Origin: Globodera rostochiensis
Taxonomy: Eukaryota > Nematoda > Chromadorea > Rhabditida > Heteroderidae
Length of the DNA: 64,000 bases
Assembly (NCBI GenBank): GCA_018350325.1
Contig: JAEVLN010000009.1
Location: forward strand, 1,199,388 to 1,263,387
Reading direction: 5' to 3'
Shown here: in pieces, positions 54,966 to 64,000 of the stretch
Numbering within the stretch: position 1 is the first letter of the stretch
Layout: every line of letters begins with the position of its first letter
Notes under the pieces: model-generated
The model's input: the letters and a program-made list of their open reading frames with translations, nothing else
Database searches by the model: none
What the model was told of the DNA's origin: nothing
Translations under genes and position numbers: made by a program

Positions 54966-57900
54966 ATGCTGCCGCCACTCTTTTCCCAATTTTTCATTGA
55001 ACTTCTTCTCAGTGTCGTCGTCGCAATTGACGTCAATTTGTTGCCCATGAAATTTGTTTTCTCAGCGCCGTTGCTGAACATGAGTCAAACGGACAAAAGT
55101 GTGCGCCAAACGCAAATTTGGGGCGTGGTAATTGAGCAAATTTAATTGAAACAAAAAAATATTCAAAAATTTCACCACAGCCATCTGAACAAGGCCAGCC
55201 AACGCGTGTCAAATTCTCGGACATCGACTGCGCTCGCGTGTTGTTGGCCGATGACAGAGCGTACGTTGAGCAACGGGCCGTCTCACCGCTGCGCTTTACC
55301 GACCCCCCGGGCGATGCGTTGCCAATGAACTGTACGTCCATCCGCGGCCGCTACCTTCAATTCTCACAACAGCCGAAGGACCGCGGCACGGACTATCCAT
55401 TGGCATTCATCAGATTGGTGTACACGGTGAACAGGGGGCGGCTGTCTCCAAATTTTGATTTTCGACATTTTTTGTTCTTTCGAATTTCGAGAAAATGAGG
55501 GCTCGTTTTTCAGAAAATAATTTCAAAAGTCGGGGGGTCGGCGTCGTGGTGGGTGTGTAAAACGGTCTTGGCACTTTGTTCCGGGCAGCCGAGGACGCTG
55601 GGTACAATTCCCCTGCTGGGGAGGCATCACAGAACTTTTGATCGGATGAAAGTTACGGACCCAATGTTTAACTATGTGAAACGGAGATGGAAGGAAATAG
55701 GGAATAAAAATGCCGGAAACAAAAAGGAATCTCGAACATGAGCAATTGGAAGGCGGCACGGCACGCCCATCCTTTTGGAGCAGTTACCACTGGGCCCGGA
55801 GCAGGGCGCTGGGCGAAACTTCGGCTTCGAGTTTCGCAAAATTTCGGGTATTTTGGAGCTTCGAGTTTTGGGTTCGGGTAGTGCGCCGAGCTTTGCCCAG
55901 CCCTGGCCCGGAGGCCGCTTTACTTAACAAAATTTGGTTGGGACGTGGGGGGCGAGAGAACGGGTTGACTCGGGCCAGTGAATAATTCGTCCGTATGCCT
56001 TATTGAAATTAGGGTTCAGCCCCGACCCCTTGGGGGCGGAAAAAGTCGGGGTCGGGGAAGAAAACCCCGAACAAAAAAAAAAGACGGGGTTCGGGGACGG
56101 GGCTGAACCCTAATTGAAATGGTTGCCCCCGTCCAGGATTATTTGTTCATCGAAATGGAATTTGCCTCCAGCTACGCGCCCCAAAATTGGTATTGCTATG
56201 CCATCGACAAGAAAGCCTCTGCAACATTCCATCACCAAATGCACGCATTGGCAAGCTGTTTCCCCAATGTGCTGATCATTCCGCGCGAAAAGGAGTACAA
56301 AATGGACAGAAAAGGGCACAATTTGGTAAGGAATTTAAGGGTTGGCATTGGCATCAGTTGACAAAATATACCCACGACGACAAACCGCCTTTAGATGAAA
56401 GCGTCCATTGAATGCATGCAAATGTTGTTGGAAAAGCATTGGCATTATGCCATCATGCTGCAGGCACAAAGAACATATCAATATAATTTACTTTGTAATT
56501 TGAAATTCCAAATTCTCAGAATCACGATGTGCAGATGAAGACGAATGAGGAGCTCGTCCAAATATTCAAATGGATGAACGGAACCAACGACATCCAGTAC
56601 ACTCGGATTGGCTCTGATCATGTCGATTTTGGCAAGCACAAATGGTCGTTGAGCCATCTGAAGCTGTTCAGAAATGGCGAGTTGCTCACATAATAATTAT
56701 TTAATTTTTTTGATTATTAATTCTAAATATAATTACAATTACTGTGATTTTTGACGCCAAATACCGAACTAAACCGAAAGCCGGACAGTTTCGGCACCGA
56801 CCGTTTTGGCGACATCAGTCATAAAACCAGGGCGCTAAGATTTTTGGGATTGAAAAATCTTCAAAATTGGATCCTAAATAGGTGAAAAAAGTGCCAAATG
56901 TCTAATTCAAATATTTTTCGAAACTAATGTTTTTTATGGACTTACCTATCTCAGGGTTGCCAACAAAAATTTTTCAAAATCAGTACAATGGAATCAAAAT
57001 ATCAGATTTTGGGGTCAAAAATCAGTACATTATAAAAATGTCTCAAAATATAGTAAATCTTTATTTTTTTGCATGAAATGTGCGCTTTTTAACCATATTT
57101 CTCTCCACCAACAATTTTTAACAATTCGGGGGTTGGCCATGCCGAGGTCGGGGACGACGACCCAATTTTGGGGCTCGGGGAGCTACCCTCTAATTTAAAA
57201 ATAAAATAATTTTTGAGAATTTTCTGGGCATTACGGTATTGTAATGGGAAGGGCAGGCGGTGCCGATAGGCGCCGCCGGGAAATTTTTTTTGGATTTTCT
57301 ACTCAATTTGGTAAGAAAATTGGTCCAAAAATTCGAATTATCCTGAAAATCAGTACAAAATCAGTACGCCGAGCTGAAATCAGTACATTTCTGATAAATA
57401 AGGCTTATCTCATCATACGGCGACAAATTTTGTTTTTTATTTTTATTTTTTTCATTTATATTTCTTAAGCGACTAAAAATGGTGACGATTTGGTGCTGAA
57501 AAAGAACAAAGGCCAGTTCCAGATGAGTTTGAACAGAAAATTTGTTGATTGGCTGCTGAACAATTTGGACACCTCCGTTATGCTGGACCAATTAAATTCG
57601 TAAAAAAATAAAAATAATCTAAAAAAACAATCTTTTTACATATTTTTTCACAAGTGTTACTGTTTCTTTCAGTTTCCATTACTCATATGACGAATATTTC
57701 ATACAAACGTTGGCTTCAAATGAATTTTTGAACGCGCCCGGAGGCTTTACTCATGAATGCTTTGATAAGCAATTGGCCCCGGGGCTCACGAGGTTTATTA
57801 AACGGAAATGGCCTATTCCCTAATTGGTCCGCTAATGGGCATCCTTTAATCTTTGCCGTAATAGCGCCAGACTTTGATGTTTTCCGACAGTCTCCATTTT

Positions 57901-59707
57901 ATTGATTCTGTTTTTCTTTTTAAATTTGTCTTTCAATCAATTGTCTACATTTTAAATATGTTGCTATTGCTTGATGTCAATGTTAAGAATTATGTAGAGA
58001 AAGGACCGATCGAGATTCTCGATCGAAATCTCGATCGAACGAATTTTTTCGAGATCTTTGAGATACGAGATTTTTCGAGATTCTCGATCGTAATCTCGAT
58101 CGAAAAATTTCGAGATTTCGATCGAGAATCTCGATCGAAAAAGTACCGAGATTCACAATCTTGGTTCAATTTTACTTTAATTTTAGATGAAAAACTAAGT
58201 AAAAACGGACAAAGGGTCCCGAAAATCGGATAAAATGTCCCCTTGCTCATGTACCGTATTTCCTAAAATAGAACCCCCGGGGGTTCTATTTTTCACCCCC
58301 CCCCCCCCAAAAGGGGGGGGGGGTCTATTTCAGGGGGGGGGGGTCTATTTTCAACCTCTTTTTTCAGAAAATATTACAAAATTTGCAATTTTGAACAAAT
58401 TTTTGGTAGAATTTGGACAATTTTGACCATTTTTCTGGCAAAATCAATGACAGAATCGAAATTTATTATTGAAAACAAAATTATTCGATAAATGCAAAAA
58501 TTAGGACATTTTGATGGTTTCTCCATTTTAAAAAATTAAAAAGTTAATATCAATTTTTTGTCAAATTAATTTCCACAAAACAATTCATTTTTATTTTTAA
58601 ATTGAACATTTTTAAAAAGTTTAAAAGTTATGACGCTTTTTATTATTAGAGAAATTTATTTTGATTACAAATTAAATTTGAATCTGCCGATTCGAACCCC
58701 GGGCCGGAATACAAACATTTTTTCTAATTTATTGCAATTTTTTTTAAAGAACGCATTTTTCATTAAATTTGCGCTTAAAAAATGCCAAAGTGTAAATATT
58801 TGCTCATTTTTATCCAAGTTTCTAAAATTCACAGCAATTTTCTTAATAAACTTTAAAAATTTCCCTGGCGGCGTCTGTCGGCACCGCCGAAAAATAAAAA
58901 CTTTCTTGAAAAAGGTCGCGCACTTAACGGCACCACCGACCCATCCCTCTCCCTACTAAAAATTGCGCAAAAAAAAATTTCACTATTGATTTGAACTTGA
59001 TTTTCAGGAATCTTGTTTTCGAGATCTTCGAGATTTGAGCTTTTTCGAGATTCGAGATTTTTCGCAGATTTTCGATCGTAATCTCGATCGGTCCTCAAGT
59101 CCTTTCTCTATTAAGAATGACTATTTGGAAATATTGGGTTGCAAAGGACCTGTGCCACAGTGGACTTTATCGACATGACATTTGCATATACGGCTTGAAG
59201 GATTTGGTGCCGAATTTAAACAGTGGGGTTTAAATTAAATTTATATTTTAAAATTTATTTAAAAGGAAGTCACCCTTTTCTGTTCGCCAACAAAATGGTA
59301 CTGCAAAAAGATGCTGAGGCAGTACAGTGCTGGCACGAGGCCATGTTCAACAGAACTTATTTGTTTCCAACTTTGGAGCGACTCGACAAGAAATTCTACA
59401 CCGAACTTCCCCAAGTTTTTTAAACAAAGTTTAATTTAGACAATGCCATTCTTTTGTTCTGAAGGTTCGTTACAACGCGTTGCAAAAACGGACCACCAAT
59501 GGCACATTTAATTCTGGCAACTTCAATTGTCGCTACAAGTTTATCGACAGTGTCAAGATGTACCAGGAGTTGAGAGGCGAGTACAAAGACGTGGCTCGGC
59601 TCTTCAAAAGATCGCAAAACTTTGCATCTGTCAACAGCGACGTGGCTGAGCAGTATCAGCACTGGCAGCAGAATGAAGCCAATGCCTCGACTAAAGAATA
59701 TCTCTAA
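54966..59707 (+). CDS. GT14 core-2/I-branching beta-1,6-GlcNAc-transferase-like, 523 aa
   Basis: Ten exons: 54966-55127, 55181-55426, 56137-56325, 56395-56463, 56520-56676, 57470-57599, 57673-57792, 59116-59222, 59266-59414, 59465-59707 (1572 nt, in frame). N-terminus MLPPLFSQFFIELLLSVVVA is a type II anchor. Branch-family signatures: SDIDCARVL...NCTSI, DYPLAFIRLVYT, YAPQNWYCYAIDKKA, ALASCFPNVLI, KTNEELVQIFKWMNGTNDI, KNKGQFQMSLNRKFVDW, YDEYFIQTLASN...APGGFTHEC, DICIYGLKDL, FLFANKM. GT14 enzymes branch O-glycans or glycolipids in the Golgi. Two introns appear to use GC donors: after 56463 (CAG|GCACAA) and after 56676 (AATG|GCGAGT). The acceptor of exon 8 lies in the target duplication of an hAT-like insertion. 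An upstream exon joined at CAG before 54957 is possible. Confidence 0.82.
55545..55640 (+). other. tRNA-derived (SINE-like) module in GT14 intron 2
   Basis: TGGTGGGTGTGTAAAACGG and, ~45 bases on, GGGTACAATTCCCC resemble Pol III A and B boxes. The surrounding sequence (to ~55745) is GC-richer than the intron. Probably a tRNA-derived element, not a tRNA. Confidence 0.4.
55802..55905. mobile_element. hAT-like micro-element, 104 bp, word TTCGAGTTT, TSD gcccggag
   Basis: CAGGGCGCTGGGCGAAACTTC at the left and GAGCTTTGCCCAGCCCTG at the right. The perfect duplication is gcccggag (55794-55801, 55906-55913). CTTCGAGTTT words are iterated. In GT14 intron 2. Confidence 0.85.
56010..56112. mobile_element. 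hAT-like micro-element, 103 bp, word CCCCGA, TSD attgaaat
   Basis: Begins TAGGGTTCAGCCCCGACCCC and ends in its inverse. The perfect duplication is attgaaat (56002-56009, 56113-56120). It sits 24 bases upstream of the GT14 exon 3 boundary at 56137. Confidence 0.85.
56946..57390. repeat. Partial element, word AAATCAGTACA, with shared core
   Basis: Starts CAGGGTTGCCAACAAAAA and iterates AAATCAGTAC near both ends. The interior carries GGTTGGCCATGCCGAGGTCG, GACGACGACCCAATTTTGG and GGCGGTGCCGATAGGCGCCG, all shared with 1950-3084. No right-end inverse or duplication found. Lies in GT14 intron 5. Confidence 0.55.
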
Positions 59708-60206
59708 AAAGAAAATTTAACCTTTTTTTTATCAGTTACATAACCGTATAGGTATCCTTTAATTATTACCTTGGGTAATTATTTTTCAACCCTTCTCTAG
59801 GGTGGGTAATTAATTATTAAGGACTGGGTAATAATTAGAGACGGGTAACAATTAAAGGATATACGGTATGGTTTTAGTTCGGAATCCGGCTCAATTGTGC
59901 GATTCTAAGAATTTCTATGACAAATTTTCCTTTTTCACGCGCCATAAATAGCAAAATTTTTGCAATAATTAATTTTCTAAACACATTTTTTAATTTAAAT
60001 AAAAGTTTAAACAAAGCGTTTAAATCTATGAAAGTTGCCATCCAATCACAACACTTCTACGTTAACACTTTATTTTGAATAATAATAAATTGATATTTTA
60101 AAATAATTAAAAATAATCAAAATGCTAAACTTTTTCATTCCAACTTTTTGTGGCTAAATGTAATAATTGGAATTAAATGCGAATTTATTGGTATTACACA
60201 CCAATT
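57428..60206 (+). repeat. Segmental duplication, left copy
   Basis: Near-identical to 61948-63784 except for the larger insertion at 57995-59110. Covers GT14 exons 6-10 and ~500 bp downstream, ending GGTATTACACACCAATT. Flanks differ completely outside these limits. Confidence 0.9.
57995..59110. mobile_element. hAT-like element, 1116 bp, word GATCGAGATTCTCGATCG, at an intron acceptor
   Basis: TAGAGAAAGGACCGATCGAG at the left; GATCGGTCCTCAAGTCC and TTTCTCTA at the right. ttaagaat occurs at 57983-57990 (four bases outside the left end) and 59111-59118. The right copy contains the GT14 exon 8 acceptor (TTAAG|AAT). The interior contains the inverse core GGCGGCGTCTGTCGGCACCG (~58868) and a C/G-run palindrome with CCGTATTTCCTAAAATAGAA (~58254). 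It fills GT14 intron 7. A shortened version occupies the same position in the duplicated gene. Confidence 0.75.
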
Positions 60207-60655
60207 TTTAAGACGGCGGCGCAAACTAACTATATTTTTTATTCCATTTGAATTGTACAAAATATAAATACATAAAGGGTTTTCTTATTCAAATAATATT
60301 AAAATTTATTTAATATTGGCTAAATGTAATAGAAGGAAGTCATCAATAGGTGAATTTTCTCATTTTCTTTCCCCACTTTCATCTCCATCCGTTTTTTGGC
60401 CCAATAAGAGTTTCAGAATTCGGAATTATTGAAAAGAAAACTCCCAAAATTCACATAAAACATCCAAGAGCCTCGCGGCTACCGGTTTGGCAACTTTTTT
60501 TTCTTGGGCGCGCCCATTTAAATCTCAAAAATTTCTAATAATTAAATTAATTTTCCTTTTCTACGATTTAAAGCTCGACATTTGTCTTTATATGCTTTAC
60601 CAAATTCAGTTTAAAGTGCAAGAAATTCATTTAAACTGGTTTTAATATTTTCTAA
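59708..60655. other. Intergenic downstream of GT14
   Basis: Contains an inverted repeat at ~59744-59869 (ACCGTATAGGTATCCTTTAA and its inverse, with GGGTAATAATTA words), also present in the second duplicate at ~63318-63444. The rest is AT-rich with no gene recognised. Confidence 0.5.
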
Positions 60656-61762
60656 ATTTTGGGCGCATTCAGCGCCACTGGTAATGATGCGTCGTTGTTA
60701 AAGCTGCAAGGAGTGGCCAAGCAGTTCGCTGAACAAATCGGACATTGCCCAGTTCACCAGCGGACCGCTACCGCTCAACAGCCCAGAGGTGTCTTTTTGT
60801 CTTTTAGATAAGCAAAACACTCAAGCCAGGGAATCTATGCTTATTTTTCTTTTTATTCACTCATTGGCAAAGAATGTTTGGTCAATTTGGCAACAGTTCA
60901 ATAAACAAATATGCGGCCGTGGCAATTGAAATTTGATTTCTTGAAATAATTATTTTAAGCAAGTAAATTCCCGTTTCTCCAGGACATTTAATCGGCGCAA
61001 AAGCGTTGGGAAGCGACTCGTCAGGAGGCCACTTTAAATATGGCTGCTGGCGAAGTGCCGGTCGACTATCGCATCTCGACGCCCGACGCGGCAGCCAACC
61101 AAAAGAACTTTCCCGTCTTTTATATGGACAACACTACCACACTGCATGGAACATTTTTTATTTATTGCCTGAGCATAGGGTGATTAGATTTTGTCATGCC
61201 TGGCTTTATTGGCTACAATGAAGTGAAAAAATGGGAAGCGGATTATTATTAATTTTGCATACTTTATACAGTTAAAGCCTATTCAAATAGGCAACATTAA
61301 TTTGCCCATGTTTACCAATTACGAAAAAAACAAAACTTACGATCTCACCGCCAACAACGACCCGCCACAGTTCGAGGCCATTTTTGTCATTGTCCCACAA
61401 AAAAAAATGAAAGAAGTCGCTAACTAATGAAATGGTTTGATTTACACTAAAAAAGCAATAATATCAAATGCCAAAAATGGAACAAATTAAACAAAAAAAG
61501 TTTTTTGTTTCTGAGTTATCGAAGGGCGTGGAAATCAAAATGTGACGACTGACCGACCCTTCCTCAAATGTTATGAACTCAAACCAGATTTTGAATAAAG
61601 GGTCAAAGGTCAATTTGTTGTTAACAACAAATTTTTGATCTCTTTTTGAAAACAGTACAGAATTTGGAAATATTTTCTTTTTTCAGGGCATTGCTTTGTG
61701 CCGCGACGGCAGATTGTATTATGCCAATTGGGCAGACCAGAGCATGTAGTTACACAACAAAA
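60656..61762 (+). pseudogene. Unrecognised coding fragments, probably exons of one gene
   Basis: Three protein-like blocks on the plus strand: ~60672-60788 (SATGNDASLLKLQGVAKQFA, EQIGHCPVHQ), ~60990-61180 (AAGEVPVDYRISTPDAAANQ, KNFPVFYMDNTTTLHG) and ~61285-61430 (INLPMFTNYEKNKTYDLTAN, PPQFEAIFVIVP). A short fourth block at ~61687-61749 reads GIALCRDGRLYYANWADQ. Introns between them are plausible but the frames could not all be joined. I do not recognise the family. Balanced composition and lack of repeats suggest a real or recently decayed gene. Confidence 0.3.
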
Positions 61763-61947
61763 GTGCCTAATTTGACGTGCCATCGTCAGGATGGGAGTCT
61801 TTTTGGAATCCTTCGCTACAACATGGAATACGGTCAAAAAATTGAAGGTCGTTCTTTTTGTTCACATTTAAAAACCTTTGTACGCTCAAATTAAACCAGA
61901 AAAAATCTAGTAAATGGTTAGGGCTCTTTGACTAATTTTAGAATTTG
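61763..61947. other. Spacer between fragment and duplicated GT14 exons
   Basis: Open frame continues to ~61894 (RQDGSLFGILRYNMEYGQKI), possibly part of the preceding fragment. No promoter-like feature for the duplicated exons was recognised. Confidence 0.3.
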
Positions 61948-61989
61948 TTTTGTTTTTTATTTTTATTTTTTTCATTTATATTTCTTAAG

Positions 61990-63286
61990 CGACTAAAAAT
62001 GGTGACGATTTGGTGCTGAAAAAGAACAAAGGCCAGTTCCAGATGAGTTTGAACAGAAAATTTGTTGATTGGCTGCTGAACAATTTGGACACCTCCGTTA
62101 TGCTGGACCAATTAAATTCGTAAAAAAATAAAAATAATCTAAAAAAACAAACTTTTTACATATTTTTTCACAAGTGTTACTGTTTCTTTCAGTTTCCATT
62201 ACTCATATGACGAGTATTTCATACAAACGTTGGCTTCAAATGAATTTTTGAACGCGCCCGGAGGCTTTACTCATGAATGCTTTGATAAGCAATTGGCCCC
62301 GGGGCTCACGAGGTTTATTAATCTGAAATGGCCTATTCCCTAATTGGTCCGCTAATGGGCATCCTTTAATCTTTGCCGTAATAGCGCCAGACTTTGATGT
62401 TTTCCGACAGTCTCCATTTTATTGATTCTGTTTTTCTTTTTAAATTTGTCTTTCAATCAATTGTCTAGATTTTAAATACCTATGTTGCTATTGCTTGATG
62501 TCAATGTTAAGAATTATGTAGAGAAAGGACCAATCGAGATTCTCGATCGAAATCTCGATCGAACGAATTTTTTCGAGATCTTTGAGATTTGAGCTTTTTC
62601 GAGATTCGAGATTTTTCGCAGATTTTCGATCGTAATCTCGATCGGTCCTCAAGTCCTTTCTCTATTAAGAATGACTATTTGGAAATATTGGGTGGCAAAG
62701 CACCTGTGCCACAGTGGACTTTATCGACATGACATTTGCATATACGGCTTGAAGGATTTGGTGCCGAATTTAAACAGTTGGGCTTTTTGTGTTTATTTGT
62801 TTAAAATTAAATTTATATATTTTAAAATTTATTTAAAAGGAAGTCACCCTTTTCTGTTCGCCAACAAAATGGTACTGCAAAAAGATGCTGAGGCAGTACA
62901 GTGCTGGCACGAGGCCATGTTCAACAGAACTTATTTGTTTCCAACTTTGGAGCGACTCGACAAGAAATTCTACACCGAACTTCCCCAAGTTTTTTAAACA
63001 AAGTTTAATTTAGACAAATGCCATTCATTCTTTTGTTCTGAAGGTTCGTTACAACGCGTTGCAAAAACGGACCACCAATGACACATTTAATTCTGGCAAC
63101 TTCAATTGTCGCTACAAGTTTATCAACAGCGTCAAGATGTACCAGGAGTTGGGAGGCGAGTACAAAGACGTGGCTCGGCTCTTCAAAAGATCGCAAAACT
63201 TTGCATCTGTCAACAGCGACGTGGCTGAGCAGTATCAGCACTGGCAGCAGAATGAAGCCAATGCCTCGACTAAAGAATATCTCTAA
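61990..63286 (+). pseudogene. Duplicated 3' half of the GT14 gene
   Basis: Exons 61990-62119, 62193-62312, 62670-62776, 62840-62988 and 63044-63286 correspond to exons 6-10 of the 54966-59707 gene. All are open with conserved junctions; differences are a few substitutions (for example VAKHLCHSG for VAKDLCHSG, NDTFNSG for NGTFNSG). The exons encoding the anchor and the first half of the domain are absent, so a functional transferase is unlikely unless the exons are used by trans-splicing or read-through from the left copy. In this copy the 62777-62839 intron is also open in frame. Confidence 0.8.
62519..62664. mobile_element. Shortened copy (146 bp) of the 57995-59110 element
   Basis: Same ends and same flanking ttaagaat (62507-62514, 62665-62672) as the left copy. 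The interior is missing between GAGATCTTTGAGAT and TTTGAGCTTTTTCGAG, which are joined directly. In the long copy those blocks are 0.9 kb apart and preceded by near-identical GAGATCTT(T/C)GAGAT, so the difference fits deletion between direct copies of the private word. Confidence 0.8.
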
Positions 63287-63886
63287 AAAGAAAATTTAAC
63301 CTTTTTTTTATCAGTTACAAACCGTATAGGTATCCTTTAATTATTACCTTGGGTAATTATTTTTCAACCCTTCTCTAGGGTGGGTAATTAATTATTAAGG
63401 ACTGGGTAATAATTAGAGACGGGTAACAATTAAAGGATATACGGTATGGTTTTAGTTCGGAATCCGGCTCAATTGTGCGATTCTAAGAATTTCTATGACA
63501 AATTTTCCTTTTTCACGCGCCATAAATAGCAAAATTTTTGCAATAATTAATTTTCTAAACACATTTTTTAATTTAAATAAAAGTTTAAACAAAGCGTTTA
63601 AATCTATGAAAGTTGCCATCCAATCACAACACTTCTACGTTAACACTTTATTTTGAATAATAATAAATTGATATTTTAAAATAATTAAAAATAATCAAAA
63701 TGCTAAACTTTTTCATTCCAACTTTTTGTGGCTAAATGTAATAATTGGAATTAAATGCGAATTTATCGGTATTACACACCAATTGCACATCAGCGGACGG
63801 GGGTTGAATCCGAAAACATTTTTTGTCATTTCCAAACAAAAAGTCCAAAGAAAATTGCGATTCCAAAAGGGCGCGTCGGCTCCCGG

Positions 63887-63945
63887 AAAATGCGTCAGTG
63901 GAAAATGCGTCAGTAGAAAATGCGTCAGTGGAAAATGCGTCAGTG
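63887..63945. repeat. 15-bp tandem repeat, four copies
   Basis: GGAAAATGCGTCAGT repeated four times (one copy with A for G). Unit length is a multiple of three, and a plus frame is open through it, but nothing else suggests coding. Confidence 0.8.
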
Positions 63946-64000
63946 ATTATTAAAAGTCATGCAAAACATGTTTCTGGAGGTTTTTGGGGTCTACGAATCC

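Larger units (their letters stand above)
61948..63784 (+). repeat. Segmental duplication, right copy
   Basis: Matches 57428-60206 at about 98-99% by eye, apart from the MITE size difference and a slightly longer intron at 62777-62839. Confidence 0.9.

Noticed and set aside
57874..58250. 119- and 86-codon frames rich in Ile, Arg and Asp within the 57995-59110 element
   Set aside because: They read the iterated GATCGAGATTCTCGATCG word and are low-complexity on both strands.
62671..62997. Single 108-codon exon in the duplicated GT14 copy
   Set aside because: It reads through the 62777-62839 intron, which is spliced in the left copy; the intron merely happens to be open here.

Overview
The window looks like nuclear DNA of a nematode. 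It carries a 119-bp 5S rRNA gene (22596-22714) that I recognise as close to the Caenorhabditis form. Its genes have many 40-50 nt introns with T-rich acceptors, and the non-coding DNA is AT-rich and crowded with foldback elements and satellites. Species is not determinable. A PUF expansion with NADAR-type and glycosyltransferase genes would fit a plant-parasitic tylenchid, but that is inference.

Layout. 1-3.1 kb: a C/G-run foldback carrying the 3' part of a NADAR-family gene, then two hAT-like non-autonomous elements with perfect 8-bp target duplications. 3.6-17.0 kb: a 13-kb tandem array built from an exon-intron-exon piece of a Pumilio/PUF gene, with higher-order 652+767 bp periodicity. 17-25.9 kb: foldbacks and small MITEs, a 58-bp minisatellite, a fragment with a BED-like zinc finger, and the 5S gene. 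26.0-36.7 kb: minus-strand exons of one or more damaged PUF genes, split by a Helitron (about 27.4-34.9 kb) that encodes a complete 1868-residue Rep/helicase in 21 exons. 36.7-48.0 kb: a satellite of about 155 bp beginning at a PUF splice acceptor. 48-64 kb: two intact-looking glycosyltransferase genes (GT31, GT14), a partial tandem duplicate of the GT14 gene, and at least ten short hAT-like elements, many in introns.

Main observations. (1) The Helitron coding sequence contains 28 exact copies of the octamer GCAGGGGC, all on the sense strand, all in exons, none in introns, spread evenly over the three reading frames (10/10/8), about 190 nt apart in spliced sequence. This is nucleotide-level structure that coding cannot explain. 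(2) A family of hAT-like elements with 8-bp duplications: each has its own private short word, iterated and inverted near its ends, while several share the same internal core and tRNA-like modules. (3) The hAT-like target duplications repeatedly coincide with 3' splice-site sequence. (4) Coding exons have been turned into satellite DNA.
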